Below are positions 24,985 to 35,222 of a stretch of 64,000 bases of DNA, piece after piece. The stretch's first letter is position 1, and every line of letters starts with the position of its first letter. The stretch comes from Arthrobacter alpinus (lineage in GTDB: Bacteria; Actinomycetota; Actinomycetes; Actinomycetales; Micrococcaceae): the NCBI RefSeq assembly GCF_900105965.1, contig NZ_FNTV01000001.1, forward strand, positions 3,720,001 through 3,784,000, in the 5' to 3' direction. The notes beneath the pieces are model-generated. The model saw only the letters and a list, made by a program, of their open reading frames with translations. It did not search any database and was not told the origin of the DNA. A program made the position numbers and the translations under genes.

Positions 24985-25676
24985 CTTCTCCGCAGGCTTC
25001 TCCGCAGTGGGAAGGCGCCGTCAATGCCCGCCTCCTGGCAGGGGACATCTACCGGATGGGCCGCAGTGAATGGTTGACTGAGCGCGGCTGGGATCAGGTT
25101 TACAACGACGGCGTGCGTACCGTCATTGACCTGCGGAACCCCGCGGAGCGCAAGCGCAGGCCAAGCGACCCGGAGGTGGGTGAGCAAGCGTTGGCGCGAT
25201 TCGCCCTGGTGCATTCACCAACAGAGGACCCGGAGGATCCGCGCTACCACGAACATTTTGTCCCATATATGAACCATCCCCGCCTGTATGCGGACATGGT
25301 GGCGATGTTTCCGGGGCGGATTGCGGCCGTATTTAAGCAACTGGCGACGGCCCAGGGCAAGGTGGTGTTTCACTGTTCGGCCGGGCGGGATCGGACCGGG
25401 CTCGTGGCAACCCTGATCCTTGCCTTGCTGGGCCAGGCGGAACAGGCTGCCAGGGAGGACGAGCTCGCGGCGCGGGGCATCAACGAGTGGCACTTGGTGG
25501 CGCCGGTCAAACATCCGTATGAGCGTCATCTGGACCCCCGCGAGCTGGCAGAGGTGGTCAAGGGCCGCGGAGAGGCTGTGGCGGAATTCGTCGGTGGCCT
25601 GGACGTGCGCGGTTTCTTGCTGAGCAACGGTGTTACGGCGGCCGAGATTGCGGCGGTTGTTGCGCGCTGCCGATGA
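24981..25676 (+). CDS. Tyrosine-protein phosphatase (PtpB/PF13350 type)
   Basis: The 231-residue protein has the phosphatase P-loop VVFHCSAGRDRTGLVA (Cys nucleophile and invariant Arg), preceded by VRTVIDLRNPAERKRR and IYRMGRSEWLTERGWDQ, which are the PF13350 hallmarks. The family acts on phosphotyrosine and phosphoinositides, and mycobacterial PtpB is a member. I chose GTG 24981 because it overlaps the preceding stop codon (GTGA). No signal peptide is apparent, so it is probably cytoplasmic. Confidence 0.9.
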   Translation: MTSPQASPQWEGAVNARLLAGDIYRMGRSEWLTERGWDQVYNDGVRTVIDLRNPAERKRRPSDPEVGEQALARFALVHSPTEDPEDPRYHEHFVPYMNHPRLYADMVAMFPGRIAAVFKQLATAQGKVVFHCSAGRDRTGLVATLILALLGQAEQAAREDELAARGINEWHLVAPVKHPYERHLDPRELAEVVKGRGEAVAEFVGGLDVRGFLLSNGVTAAEIAAVVARCR

Positions 25677-25799
25677 CCGCTGATCGAGCTTGTCGAGATC
25701 CAGGTTCCGAGGCCTCGTCTAGGCCTGGGCTCTGGCCTCACCAGCTCCAAGCGAGAATACTGATGAGCAATGGTCACCACGGCGCAGGAGGAGGGGTCC
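25677..25799. other. Short intergenic region with a repeat-like motif
   Basis: The segment from 25679 (GCTGATCGAGCTTGTCGAGA) resembles a motif I recall as common between genes of Micrococcales. No second copy is present in this window. The GGAGGAGGGG before 25800 is the ribosome binding site of the next gene. Confidence 0.3.
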
Positions 25800-26363
25800 A
25801 TGGCCAAGCTCATCTACACAGCCATCACATCATTGGACGGCTACATCGAGGATCGCAACGGAAATTTTGACTGGGCCATGCCCGACGAGGAGGTCCACGG
25901 CTACGTCAACAATCTGGAACGCGGCAACGGAACCTTCCTGCTCGGACGCCGGATGTACCAGACCATGGCCGTGTGGGAGGAAATCCATGTCCAGAGCGGC
26001 CATCCCGAGGTGATGCGTGACTACGCCGCCATTTGGCACGGGGGAGACAAAGTGGTCTATTCCGGGACCCTTGACCATGCCACGACGGAAAGAACCCGGA
26101 TTGAGCGAGTCTTTGACCCGGAGAATGTCCGCAGAATGAAGGCCGACTCCGCTACCGATCTCTCCGTGGGCGGTGCCCAGCTGGCAGGCGTGGCGCTGCG
26201 GGCCGGACTGGTCGATGAAATCCACCTGCTCATCTCGCCCGTCCTTGTCGGCGGAGGGAAACCGGCACTGCCCGAGATCGACGCGACCCGGCTGGAACTG
26301 CTGGGACAGCGGGGCTTTGGCAACGGCGTGGTGCATCTCCACTATGCCGTGAGAAACAGCTGA
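25800..26363 (+). CDS. Dihydrofolate reductase-family (RibD C-terminal domain) protein
   Basis: The 187-residue protein matches the RibD_C fold (PF01872): AKLIYTAITSLDGYIEDRNG at the N terminus, the nucleotide-binding TFLLGRRMYQTMAVWE, LSVGGAQLAGVALRAGLVDE, and HLLISPVLVGGGKPALP. These are NADPH-dependent reductases of unknown substrate, often annotated as deaminase/reductase. I start at ATG 25800, which has a strong GGAGGAGGGG upstream, not at the 25770 start. Confidence 0.88.
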   Translation: MAKLIYTAITSLDGYIEDRNGNFDWAMPDEEVHGYVNNLERGNGTFLLGRRMYQTMAVWEEIHVQSGHPEVMRDYAAIWHGGDKVVYSGTLDHATTERTRIERVFDPENVRRMKADSATDLSVGGAQLAGVALRAGLVDEIHLLISPVLVGGGKPALPEIDATRLELLGQRGFGNGVVHLHYAVRNS

Positions 26364-26429
26364 AACTGCTGACCAAAATTCCGGTGTCACAAACGCTTTC
26401 CTGGCGGGCAAATCTGGAAGCATGGATGG

Positions 26430-26451
26430 AGCGCGGAAGCGCTTCCGCGCT
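26430..26451. promoter_or_regulatory. LacI-type operator before GH95
   Basis: AGCGCGGAAGC|GCTTCCGCGCT is a perfect 22-bp palindrome with the central CpG and GGAAGCGCTTCC core typical of LacI-family operators. It lies 26 bp upstream of the GH95 start. The AAGCGCTT core recurs at the other promoters of this locus. Confidence 0.75.
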
Positions 26452-26477
26452 ACATGAATCCAGCCCAGAAAGCAGCC

Positions 26478-28868
26478 ATGACCCAACAATTTTCCGCCGA
26501 CGCCCACACACTGTGGTTCGATGCGCCCGCGCAGGAATTTACGCAAGCCCTGCCGCTGGGCAACGGCCGCCTGGGAGTCATGTGTTACGGCGGAATTGGG
26601 GGCGGGAAGATTCAGCTCAACGACGCAACGGCCTGGTCCGGTTCCCCGGGAAGTGAGGCGGCCAGCGGGCCCGCGTTACTCGATGGCCCCAAGGTGATCG
26701 ACCGTGCGCGGCAGGCGTTGGCTGCCGGCGATCATGCGACGGCTGAAGCTGAGCTGGCCACGGTGACCAGAGGGCACACGCAAAGTTACCTCCCGTTTGC
26801 CGATGTGCTGCTGGGTCTTGACTTTGGCGAGCAGGACAAGCTGGGTGCCGACCCCGAAGATTACCGCCGCAGCCTGGACCTGCAACGGGCGGTGCACGAA
26901 CACGGCTACACAGTGGCCGGGCGGACCATCACCGAGCGTGCCTACGTTTCCGCGGCCCACCAGGTGCTGGTGCTGGACATCCAGGTGGCGGGCGAGCCGC
27001 TGCCGAACGTCACGGTGTCGCTGGCGAGCCAGCTGCGCGTGGAGGCGACGGAGACTCAGCCCGGTTCACTGAACCTGCAGCTGAGACTCCCCACGAGCGT
27101 TGCGCCCAACTACGCCAACCCGCCCACCGGTGTCCAATACGACCAACCCGGCCGTGACTCGATGCGCGGCGCCGTAGTGTTGCGCTGAGAACATGACGGC
27201 ACGGACCTTGGCACTGCCGCTGGTACGGACGACGCCGGGACGTTGGCTGCCGCTGGTGTCTCCCGGATGCGTCTTCTGGTGTCCACGGGCACCAACTTTG
27301 GCGGCTTGGGGTTGCCGCTGAACCCGGCCGAGAACGCCGCCGTGCAGGCGGCCACGACCCTTGCCGCGGCGGCCGCGGCACTGAGCCCTGAGGAACTTTT
27401 CAGTTCCCATGTTGCCGCTCACGGGGAGCTATACAACCGTGCTGAACTGGATCTTGGCGAGCCTCACGGCGATCAGGCGCAGCCACTGAATCAGCGCCTG
27501 CTCCAGAGCCCGGGGGATCCCGCGCTCGCAGCACTGCTCTTCAACTATGGGCGCTACCTGCTGATCAGCAGCTCCCGGCCGGGCACGCTCCCTGGCAACC
27601 TGCAAGGCATCTGGAATGAATCCATGCAGCCGCCGTGGAGTTCCAACTACACCATCAACATCAACACCCAAATGAACTATTGGGCGGCTGAAGGTGCAAA
27701 TCTGGCCGAATGCCATGAGCCGCTCTTCGATCTGCTGGAGGCACTCGCCGTTGCCGGGCGTGCCACCGCCCGCACCGTCTACGGACTCGATGGCTGGGTG
27801 GCCCATCACAACACGGACGCCTGGGCCTTCACCTCGCCGGTGGCGGGCGATACCTCGTGGTCATTTTGGCCCATGGGCGGGGCCTGGCTGGCAACCCATC
27901 TTTGGGAACATGTGCGCCACGGCGGCGGCAGCGATTTCGCCGCTCAGCGGGCCTGGCCGGTCATCAAGGGTGCCAGCGAATTCGCCCTGGGGTGGCTGAT
28001 CCCGCAGGCCGACGGCACACTCGGCACAACACCGTCCACGTCACCGGAAAACCACTTCCGCACCGCGGAGGGTGTCATTGCGGCAGCAAGCCACAGTTCG
28101 ACGGCGGACCTTGCCATCATCGGACGGCTCTTCCGCGCGGCACTCGAGTTGGCGCCAGAGGGGGAACCCCTGGTGGCCCAGATCCGCAATGCCTTGGGGC
28201 GCCTGCCGGCGATTCCAGTGGCACACGATGGCACGGTTCAGGAATGGGCCGAACCCTTTGAGCAGACCGAACCAACTCACAGGCACGTCTCCCACCTGTA
28301 CTTCGCCTACCCAGGGGAGACGGAGCTGAGCCCCGAACTTGGCGCCGCCGTGTCCAAAACTCTCGACGCCCGGGGCGATGATTCCACGGGATGGTCACTG
28401 GCGTGGAAGCTCGCCCTGCGTGCCCGGTTGAAGGACACCGACTCCGTTGACCGGCTGCTACCGCTGATGTTCAGGACGGCCGGTGAGCAGCACAGCCCCC
28501 ATGCTGGCGGGCTGTACCCGAATATGTTTGCCGCCCATCCGCCGTTCCAGATCGACGGCAACTTTGGCTTCGTAGCCGGTGTTCTGGAGTGTCTCGTGCA
28601 AAGCCACGCAGGCCGGATTGACCTGCTGCCGGCTGTGCCCACTCTCTGGCCGGTTGGCACTGCCCGGGGACTCGTGGTGCGCCCCGGACTGGAACTGGAT
28701 CTTCAATGGTCATCGGAGGGCGGGAAGCAGGCTCTGGTTTCTGCCCGTCTCCGGGCCCGCACACCGGAGACGGCAGGAGAGGTGAAGCTCACCTGGGACG
28801 GACGCACCGCCGCAGTGCACGTCAATGAAACGGCCTGGACCGAGCTTGGACCGGTGGACTTCGCCTAG
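26478..28868 (+). pseudogene. GH95 alpha-L-fucosidase, interrupted by one in-frame stop codon
   Basis: GH95 enzymes remove alpha-1,2-linked L-fucose from galactose. The reading frame from ATG 26478 is continuous to 28868 except for TGA at 27186-27188; with read-through it would encode about 795 residues, the usual GH95 length. The N-terminal beta-sandwich part begins WFDAPAQEFTQALPLGNGRLG. The (alpha/alpha)6 part carries NLQGIWNESMQPPWSSNY, HHNTDAWAF (Asn residues of the active site), STSPEN (general acid Glu) and QIDGNFG (Asp). All catalytic residues lie after the stop. An internal start near 27243 could give a 541-residue C-terminal product without the N-terminal domain. No signal peptide is visible, so the enzyme was intracellular. 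Confidence 0.88.
27186..27188 (+). other. In-frame TGA that splits GH95
   Basis: The codon follows GTG TTG CGC and precedes GAA CAT GAC. The frame is the same on both sides, so this is a substitution rather than an indel. It could come from CGA by a single C-to-T change. Confidence 0.85.
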
Positions 28869-28871
28869 AAG

Positions 28872-28906
28872 GCTTGGGTGAGAGGTGTCGTGGCCTCCAC
28901 CCAAGC
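28872..28906. terminator. Hairpin between convergent GH95 and GH31 genes
   Basis: GCTTGGGTG (28872-28880) pairs with CACCCAAGC (28898-28906), with additional pairs possible inside the 17-nt loop. Its position fits a bidirectional terminator. Confidence 0.6.
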
Positions 28907-28915
28907 TTCAGGTGG

Positions 28916-31098
28916 CTAGCGTTCGACGGCGGTGACCTGCCGTCCGCTGTTGCTCACGGTGACGTCAAAAATGGCGCTGCCGCCGCCCTTGACCGGAATG
29001 CTGACTACCGAGAGCTGCCCCTCGGTAGGTTCGAACGCTACGAATTCGACCTCCCTGGACCAGTCGTACTCCGGGCGATCGGAGACAGTGCCCAGAGGGA
29101 GCACGGCTCCTTGGCGCACATAGGTGGCCGACTGGAACACCGAGAAGTTTTTGGTGTGCCAGCCCGGGCCGCTGAGCTGCTCACCGGTTTCCAGATGGGT
29201 CCAGATGCCCTCCGGTAGGTAGAACTGGACCGAGCCGCTGGGATCCATGACCGGGGCAACGAGCAAATCGGAGCCCAACATGTACTGCCTGTCCAAGCCT
29301 GCGCAGCCCGGATCCTGCGGGAATTCCAGGAACATGGGGCGCATCATGGGTGTCCCGGCGGTGTAGGCCTCCTCGGCACTTGCCAGAAGATAGGGCATGA
29401 GGCGCATTTTTTGTTCCGTGAAGTGCTTCAGGACTGCGCTGGATTCATCATCCACCAGCCACGGCACCCGGTAGGAGTTGGAACCGTGAAGGCGTGAATG
29501 CGAGGACAGGAGGCCAAACGCAATCCACCGCTTGAAGATATCCGGATCCGGGGTGCCCTCGAAGCCGCCGATGTCGTGACTCCAGAAGCCGAAGCCGGAA
29601 GAGGCCAGGGACAAACCACCGCGCAGCGACTCGGACATGGCCGCGAACGTTGACTCGCAATCGCCACCCCAGTGGACGGGCATTTTCTGCCCGCCAGCGG
29701 TAGCCGATCGGGCGAACAGCACGGCCTGGCCCTGCCCCAGTTCCTTGCTCAGCAGGTCAAAGACCACCTCGTTGTAGAGCTGGGAATAGTAGTTGTGCAT
29801 GCGCTGCGGGTTGGAGCCGTCATGCCAGCGAACAGTGGTGGGGATGCGCTCACCAAAGTCCGTCTTGAAGGAATCAACGCCCTGCCCCAGCAGGGTGCGC
29901 AATTTGTCCTGGTACCAGCGGGTGGCCTCCGGATTGGTGAAGTCCACCAAGGCCATGCCAGCCTGCCACATGTCCCACTGCCACACGGAGCCGTCCTCGT
30001 TTTTGACCAGGTACCCCAGCTCCATGCCTTCCTTGAACAGGTAAGAACGTTGGGCGATGTAGGGATTGATCCAGACGCAGACCTTCAGCCCGCGATCGTG
30101 CAGCCGGGACAACATGCCTTCGGGGTCCGGGAAGGTGGCCGGATCCCAGATGAAGTCCGACCAGTGGAAGGCCCGCATCCAGTGGCAGTCAAAGTGGAAC
30201 ACGGACAACGGCAACCCCGCTGCTCCATGCCGTCTATGAATTCCATGACGGTTTCTTCGTTGTAGTTGGTGGTGAAGGAGGTCGAAAGCCACAGGCCGTA
30301 GGACCATGCCGGGATCCGGGAGGGACGCCCCGTCAGCTCTGTGTAGCGGGCCAAAATGTCCTTGGGGGTATCCCCGTGAATGACAAAGTACTGCATCTTT
30401 TGGCCCTCAACGCTGAATTGCGTCCGGGAAACAACCTCCGAGCCAACCTCAAAGGAGACGGCCTCCGGGTGGTTGACGAACACGCCATAGCCGCTGTTGG
30501 TGATGTAGAACGGCACGTTCTTGTAAGCGAGATCGCTCGACGTGCCGCCGTCTTCATTCCAGATATCAACGCTCTGGCCATTTTTGATGAAGGCACCAAA
30601 CCGCTCGCCCAGACCGTACACATTGGTGCCAACGCCAAGTGTCAGTTGCTCGTGGACGTACTCTTTGCCGGCTGCGTCATTGATGATGCCAATGCTGCGG
30701 GGAACGGAACTTGTCAACACATGCCCGCCAGCCATGAAGTCAACGCCCCAGGCGCCGTCGGTCTTGATGCGGGCGCTCAAGGCACCGGAGGTGTAGACCG
30801 CCTCCTTCTCGCCGAGCGAGATGGCAACCTCGGGGCTCGTATCCGCGACGTCAAAGTGCGGGCCCAGATCCAAGGCGCCCTGAAAATGTTCAATGGTCAC
30901 GGAAATAACGTCGGGCAGGGGCGAGTCAAAGGTGACAGTGATCTGCGGGCAATTCAGGGCATCGCCACGAGAGTTGATGCGCTGCGTTGGTGCGTAAACG
31001 GAAAGTTTGTTGCCCTCGGCCACAACATCGGAAATATCGCGGGGGTTCAGGGCCGTGATGCCAGGACGGTGCATCCAGTAGCCGTCGGTGAACTTCAT
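28916..31098 (-). pseudogene. GH31 alpha-xylosidase (YicI-like), frameshifted
   Basis: The protein resembles E. coli YicI from end to end, from MKFTDGYWMHRPG and VTIEHFQGALDLGPH to the nucleophile motif FKTDFGERIP and acid/base motif FGFWSHDIGGFE. YicI releases alpha-1,6-xylose from xyloglucan-type oligosaccharides. The N-terminal frame (31098 down to about 30215) ends at IDGMEQRG and the C-terminal frame resumes at LPLSVFHFDC. One base is missing at a C4 run (30215-30218 on the plus strand), where YicI reads continuously. The N-terminal frame runs on out of phase to a stop at 30085. Without correction neither half is a complete enzyme. It starts inside the GH42 stop region (4-bp overlap), indicating cotranscription. 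Confidence 0.9.
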
Positions 31099-33116
31099 GA
31101 ATAAACTCGATTCGTCTTTTGTGAAAGTACTTTGACCCCAAACGGGGGAAGCGTGATGGTGGTGGTTCCGTAGCGTCCTGGCAACTCAACTGAGCAGGTG
31201 AGCGAACCGTGGTTGAGTAGGAAAAGTGTGCCGCCGCGCTCAACGGCTTCGACATCCTCGGGCAGGCCCTGCGGTACCGGAACATCAATCCCCGCAGCGC
31301 CTACGGCGGCCATGACGAGGGACTCCAGGGCCGGGCTGGGCAGATCCGCGCCCACATACCAGGCTTCGCCGGCGCCCCAGGGGTTTGCCGTCGCGGCAGG
31401 CTTCCCCGCCAACCGGCCCCAGCCAAAGTAGGCCAGCGTCCGGGTGTTGGAGCCGTGGACCTCCAGATCCTCCGACCACACCCGCGCCTGGGTGTCATTG
31501 GCTTCCAGATGCGCGGCGGGGCTGGTGAGGATCACGGGAACAGGCTCGGCCAGCGGAAGCCATTCCTCACCCGTTACCCCAAGGACATCGGCAAGGATTC
31601 CCGGGAACCGGCCCGTGGCCAGCTTGGCGTTCTCATCGGCAACGGCGCTGAACGGGCCCACAAGAATGTGGCCGCCTCCGGACACATAGTCCTTCAAGGC
31701 TGTGGCTTGCTCCTGGGCCAGTAAGAACAAGTTCGGCAGCAGGACAAGATCAAAGCGCTCCAATGCCGAACCCGGATGCACCACTTCCACGTTCAATCCG
31801 TGCCGCAGCAGGGGCCGGTAGTAGCCGAGCATTTGTTCCATGACCTTCAAGGCGGCCGAGGGCCGGGCCGCCGATTCGGCCGCCCACCAGCTGGACCAAT
31901 CAAAGAGGATTGCGATCCGGGAAGGCACGCTGCTTCCGGCCAGATGGCCCAATTGTCCCATTTCTGCGCCCAGGGCGGCTGCTTCGCGGAATACGCGCGT
32001 CTTGGCTCCCGCCAGCGGAACCACGGCCGAGTGAAACCGCTCTGCACCAAACGCTGATTGCCTGAACTGGAAAAAGCACACACCGTCGGCACCGCGAGCA
32101 ACGGCAGAAAGCGCGTCAATCCGCAACGCACCGGGTTCCTTGGCCACATTGTGCGGACGCCAATTCACGGCGGAAGTGGCGGACTCCATCAATAGCCAGG
32201 GGCGTCCGTCGCCCAGTCCGCGGCACAAATCATGCGTGAGGGCACCAAGTTGCCACGACGCCCTGTCGCCGGGATCGGTGTACCAGTCGTTGGCCACGAA
32301 ATCCGTTTCGGCGGCCAGGTCAAAGTAGTCCATGCCGTGGAAGAAACCCATTATGTTGGTGGTGATGGGGTGCTTGGAATCATGGCGCCTGATGATGTCC
32401 CGTTCGGCCCGATACAGGGACACCAACTGGTCGGAGGTGAATCGCTTGAAGTCCAACTCCTGGCCGGGATTCCCAATGTAGGGAGCTTTTCGAGGTGGCA
32501 GAATTTCTTCCCACGTGGAGTACTGCTGTGACCAAAAAGTGGTTCCCCACGCCCGGTTGACCTCGTCAAGGGAGGTGTGGCGGTCCATGAGCCAACGCCT
32601 AAACGCGCACGCTGATTCGTCGTCGTAACTAATCTGGCCCAGCTCGTTGCCCACGTGCCACATCGCCACGGCCGGGTGATGCGCATACCGTTCGGCGATC
32701 TTTTCGGTGATCGTGGCGGCAGCCTCCCGGTACTTTGCCGAAGAAGGGTTGAATTGGTTGCGGGAACCGTACCAAAGCGTGTGACCGTCGGCATCGACGG
32801 GGAGAGTCTGAGGGTACTTTTTTCCCAGCCAGGGCGGTGGAGAAGCCGTAGGGGTGGCGAGACTAACCTTGATGCCGCCGGCGTGGAGCAGGTCCAGGAC
32901 CTCATCCAGCCAAGCAAAATTCCACCGGCCCTCGGCAGGTTCCAATTGGGCCCAACTGAAAACGCCAACTGTGACCAGATTGATTCCGGCTTCCTGCATG
33001 AGTGCAACGTCGTCCGGCCAGCTCTCGCGGGGCCATTGTTCAGGGTTGTAGTCGGCTCCGAAGAGCAGCCCCTCGCGTGGCATGACCGGGGCCAACCCGA
33101 GGTGTTGCTTGTTCAT
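31095..33116 (-). CDS. GH42 beta-galactosidase
   Basis: This 673-residue enzyme hydrolyses beta-galactosides inside the cell. GH42 features in order: LLFGADYNPEQWPRESWPDD at the N terminus, the acid/base Glu158 in MWHVGNELG, the nucleophile Glu311 in LLMESATSAVNW within the TIM barrel, then the trimerisation domain (RIAILFDWSSWWA) and the small C-terminal beta domain ending FLLNHGSLTCSVELPG. The length fits the family. AAAGGA precedes the ATG by 6 nt. It is the first gene of a GH42-GH31 operon divergent from lacI, with an AAGCGCTT operator between them. In xyloglucan terms it would remove galactose after the fucose. Confidence 0.94.
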   Translation of the reverse strand: MNKQHLGLAPVMPREGLLFGADYNPEQWPRESWPDDVALMQEAGINLVTVGVFSWAQLEPAEGRWNFAWLDEVLDLLHAGGIKVSLATPTASPPPWLGKKYPQTLPVDADGHTLWYGSRNQFNPSSAKYREAAATITEKIAERYAHHPAVAMWHVGNELGQISYDDESACAFRRWLMDRHTSLDEVNRAWGTTFWSQQYSTWEEILPPRKAPYIGNPGQELDFKRFTSDQLVSLYRAERDIIRRHDSKHPITTNIMGFFHGMDYFDLAAETDFVANDWYTDPGDRASWQLGALTHDLCRGLGDGRPWLLMESATSAVNWRPHNVAKEPGALRIDALSAVARGADGVCFFQFRQSAFGAERFHSAVVPLAGAKTRVFREAAALGAEMGQLGHLAGSSVPSRIAILFDWSSWWAAESAARPSAALKVMEQMLGYYRPLLRHGLNVEVVHPGSALERFDLVLLPNLFLLAQEQATALKDYVSGGGHILVGPFSAVADENAKLATGRFPGILADVLGVTGEEWLPLAEPVPVILTSPAAHLEANDTQARVWSEDLEVHGSNTRTLAYFGWGRLAGKPAATANPWGAGEAWYVGADLPSPALESLVMAAVGAAGIDVPVPQGLPEDVEAVERGGTLFLLNHGSLTCSVELPGRYGTTTITLPPFGVKVLSQKTNRVYS

Positions 33117-33222
33117 GTAAATCCTTTCAGTGCCTGCCGGGGAATCGAAATATCCGCCGCCGTGTTCGATTGAGATGTAAGGTTTTGATTGAAATGCATT
33201 ATGGATTCCGAAGCGATGCAGT

Positions 33223-33250
33223 CGAAGCGCTTCGCTAAAATGCGTAGGCT
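33223..33250. promoter_or_regulatory. LacI-type operator and promoter between GH42 and lacI
   Basis: CGAAGCGCTTCG (33223-33234) is a perfect 12-bp palindrome sharing the AAGCGCTT core. A half site, GAAGCG, lies at 33210-33215. TAGGCT (33245-33250) is a likely -10 box for the regulator, which places the operator in its promoter spacer and suggests autoregulation as well as control of GH42. Confidence 0.7.
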
Positions 33251-33276
33251 AGGACCGGATTGTGAAGGAGGGTGGC

Positions 33277-34278
33277 ATGGCCACCATGAACGACGTCGCC
33301 CGGGTTGCCGGTGTTTCCACCAGCACCGTCTCCTATGTGCTCAGCGGTAAACGGAGCATCTCGCCAGACACCCGCAGCCAGGTGCTCGCAGCGATTGAGA
33401 AGCTTGGTTACAGCCCCCATGCCGGCGCGCGGGCCCTGGCCTCGAACAAATCCAACGTCCTGGGCCTTGTGGTTCCGCTGCCGGATGACGTCAACGTCAG
33501 TGTTGTCATGCAGTTTGTTGCCGCCGTGGTCACCACGGCACGGACGTTTGAACAGGACGTTCTGCTGCTGACCCAGGATGAGGCCGGCGGGATCGAACGG
33601 GTTCTCTCCCAGTCCATCGTGGACGGGCTGGTCATGATGGACATTGAGGCTAAAGACCCCCGCGTCCCTTTGCTGGCCAAATTTCGCAAGCCGGCCGTGC
33701 TGATCGGCGTTCCCGACGATGCCCATGGCATCAGCTGCGTTGACTTTGATTTTTCCGCGGCCTCCAAGATGTCCGTCCGCCACCTGGTGGAGTTGGGACA
33801 TACGAAAATAGCCTTGATCGGTTCCCCTAAGGCGTCCCTTGACCGCCATGCAACTTATGCGGACAGGGTGTTGAAGGGATTTGAAGAGGCCAGCCGCGAG
33901 AGCGGCGTCGAATTCGCCAGCAGGGCGTGCGAATCCACACCGGAAGCGCTGCTTGACACCTTGAAGGAACTGCTCAATGGGCCCAGCGCCGCCACGGGAC
34001 TCATTGTTCACAATGAGTCCCTCATGCCGATCCTGAGAGACACGCTCGCGGGTCTGGGGCTGCAGGTGCCGCAGGACGTCTCGGTGGTGGCGATTGCCCC
34101 CACCGACGTTGCCATGGCCAGCACCGCGCCGTGGACAGCCGTCAGCATTCCAGCCCAGGACATTGGCCGGGCCGCCGTCGAGATGGTGATGGAGCGGATG
34201 GATTCCGAGAAACCCGCCGAAATCCGTCTGATTGTTCCCTCCCTGGTGCCGCGAACCTCCACGGCGCGCCTGGCCTAA
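33277..34278 (+). CDS. LacI-family transcriptional regulator of the glycoside locus
   Basis: The 333-residue repressor has the LacI helix-turn-helix and hinge, TMNDVARVAGVSTSTVSYVLSGKRSISPDT then VLAAIEKLGYSPHAGARAL. A periplasmic-binding-protein-like sensor follows at about 60-330 (VLGLVVPLPDDVNVSVVMQF, LIGVPDDAHGISCVDFDF, LGHTKIALIGSP). I start at ATG 33277 because AAGGAGG lies 6 nt upstream; the GTG at 33262 lies before that site. It sits in the middle of the locus, between the hydrolase and transporter operons. The ligand is presumably a xyloglucan-derived sugar, by inference. Confidence 0.92.
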   Translation: MATMNDVARVAGVSTSTVSYVLSGKRSISPDTRSQVLAAIEKLGYSPHAGARALASNKSNVLGLVVPLPDDVNVSVVMQFVAAVVTTARTFEQDVLLLTQDEAGGIERVLSQSIVDGLVMMDIEAKDPRVPLLAKFRKPAVLIGVPDDAHGISCVDFDFSAASKMSVRHLVELGHTKIALIGSPKASLDRHATYADRVLKGFEEASRESGVEFASRACESTPEALLDTLKELLNGPSAATGLIVHNESLMPILRDTLAGLGLQVPQDVSVVAIAPTDVAMASTAPWTAVSIPAQDIGRAAVEMVMERMDSEKPAEIRLIVPSLVPRTSTARLA

Positions 34279-34286
34279 AGTCCTCA

Positions 34287-35222
34287 TTAACCCTTCACTG
34301 CACCGATCATGACGCCCTTGGTGAAGTGCTTCTGCACAAAGGGATAGACAAACAAGATGGGAACCATGGCCACAACAATGACGGCCATTTGAAGTGCCAG
34401 AGAGGCCGCGACGCCCTGCCCCACAGCGATCTGCCCGGGTACGGAGACGCCCTGCAGGACATAGGAGCGAAGCACAACCTGCAACGGGTTCTTTGAGCTG
34501 TCGTTGATGTACAGAACGGCGTTGAAGAAGGCGTTCCAGTACCCCACCCCGTAAAACAGTGCGATGACGGCTGACACTGCCTTGGACATGGGCAGCACGA
34601 TCTGGCCCAGTATGCGCCATTCGCTGGCCCCGTCAATCCGGGCGCTGTCAAGAATTCCCTTGTCGATCCCCATGAAGAAGCCGCGCAAGATGATGATGTT
34701 GAAGACGGAGATGCAGCTCGGCAGGATCAACGCCGCATAGCTGTCGATCATGCCCAAACCGGACACCAACAGGTAGGACGGGATCATGCCGGCCGCAAAG
34801 AACATCGTGATCAACAGGACAAACAAGAGTGGGGTGTGCGCCAGTGTGCCCGGTCGGGACAGGCCGTAGGCGCACAACACGGAGACAACCATGCTCAAGA
34901 TGGTTCCGACGGCAGTGATGCCCACGCTGACCATGATGGCCCGGGTCACTACGCCACCGGTGAAGATCTGCCGGTACGCGTCCCAACTGATTTCGCCCGG
35001 GATAATGACAAGCCCGCCGGCGTTGGTGATGGTGGACTGGGAAGAAATGCTTGTCAAAACGATCGTGTAAAGAGGCAACAGAACCGCAAGAACAACAATG
35101 ATCAGGAATGCGGACTTGCCGGTCTTGGCTACAACTGAGGGCTCTTCTTCCCACGCCGCGCGGCTTGGTGCTTCTTTGCGGAGCCCAGGTGCGCGCTTCT
35201 GTGATTTCGTAAAAGTCGTCAT
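34287..35222 (-). CDS. Carbohydrate ABC transporter permease (LplC/YtcP-like)
   Basis: The 311-residue inner-membrane protein has about six transmembrane segments and the binding-protein-dependent transport motif (EAA loop) in ARIDGASEWRILGQIVLPMS. The N-terminal positions TIVLTSISSQSTITNAGGLV and the end FVQKHFTKGVMIGAVKG are typical of the LplC/YtcP branch of the CUT1 family. Its start overlaps the upstream permease stop by 4 bp (ATGA). It is the last gene of the SBP-permease-permease operon; no ATPase gene follows. Confidence 0.92.
   Translation of the reverse strand: MTTFTKSQKRAPGLRKEAPSRAAWEEEPSVVAKTGKSAFLIIVVLAVLLPLYTIVLTSISSQSTITNAGGLVIIPGEISWDAYRQIFTGGVVTRAIMVSVGITAVGTILSMVVSVLCAYGLSRPGTLAHTPLLFVLLITMFFAAGMIPSYLLVSGLGMIDSYAALILPSCISVFNIIILRGFFMGIDKGILDSARIDGASEWRILGQIVLPMSKAVSAVIALFYGVGYWNAFFNAVLYINDSSKNPLQVVLRSYVLQGVSVPGQIAVGQGVAASLALQMAVIVVAMVPILFVYPFVQKHFTKGVMIGAVKG

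Noticed and set aside
27183..27191. Selenocysteine decoding of the TGA in GH95
   Set aside because: GH95 has no selenoprotein members that I know of, the position is not catalytic, and no SECIS-like hairpin is evident immediately downstream.
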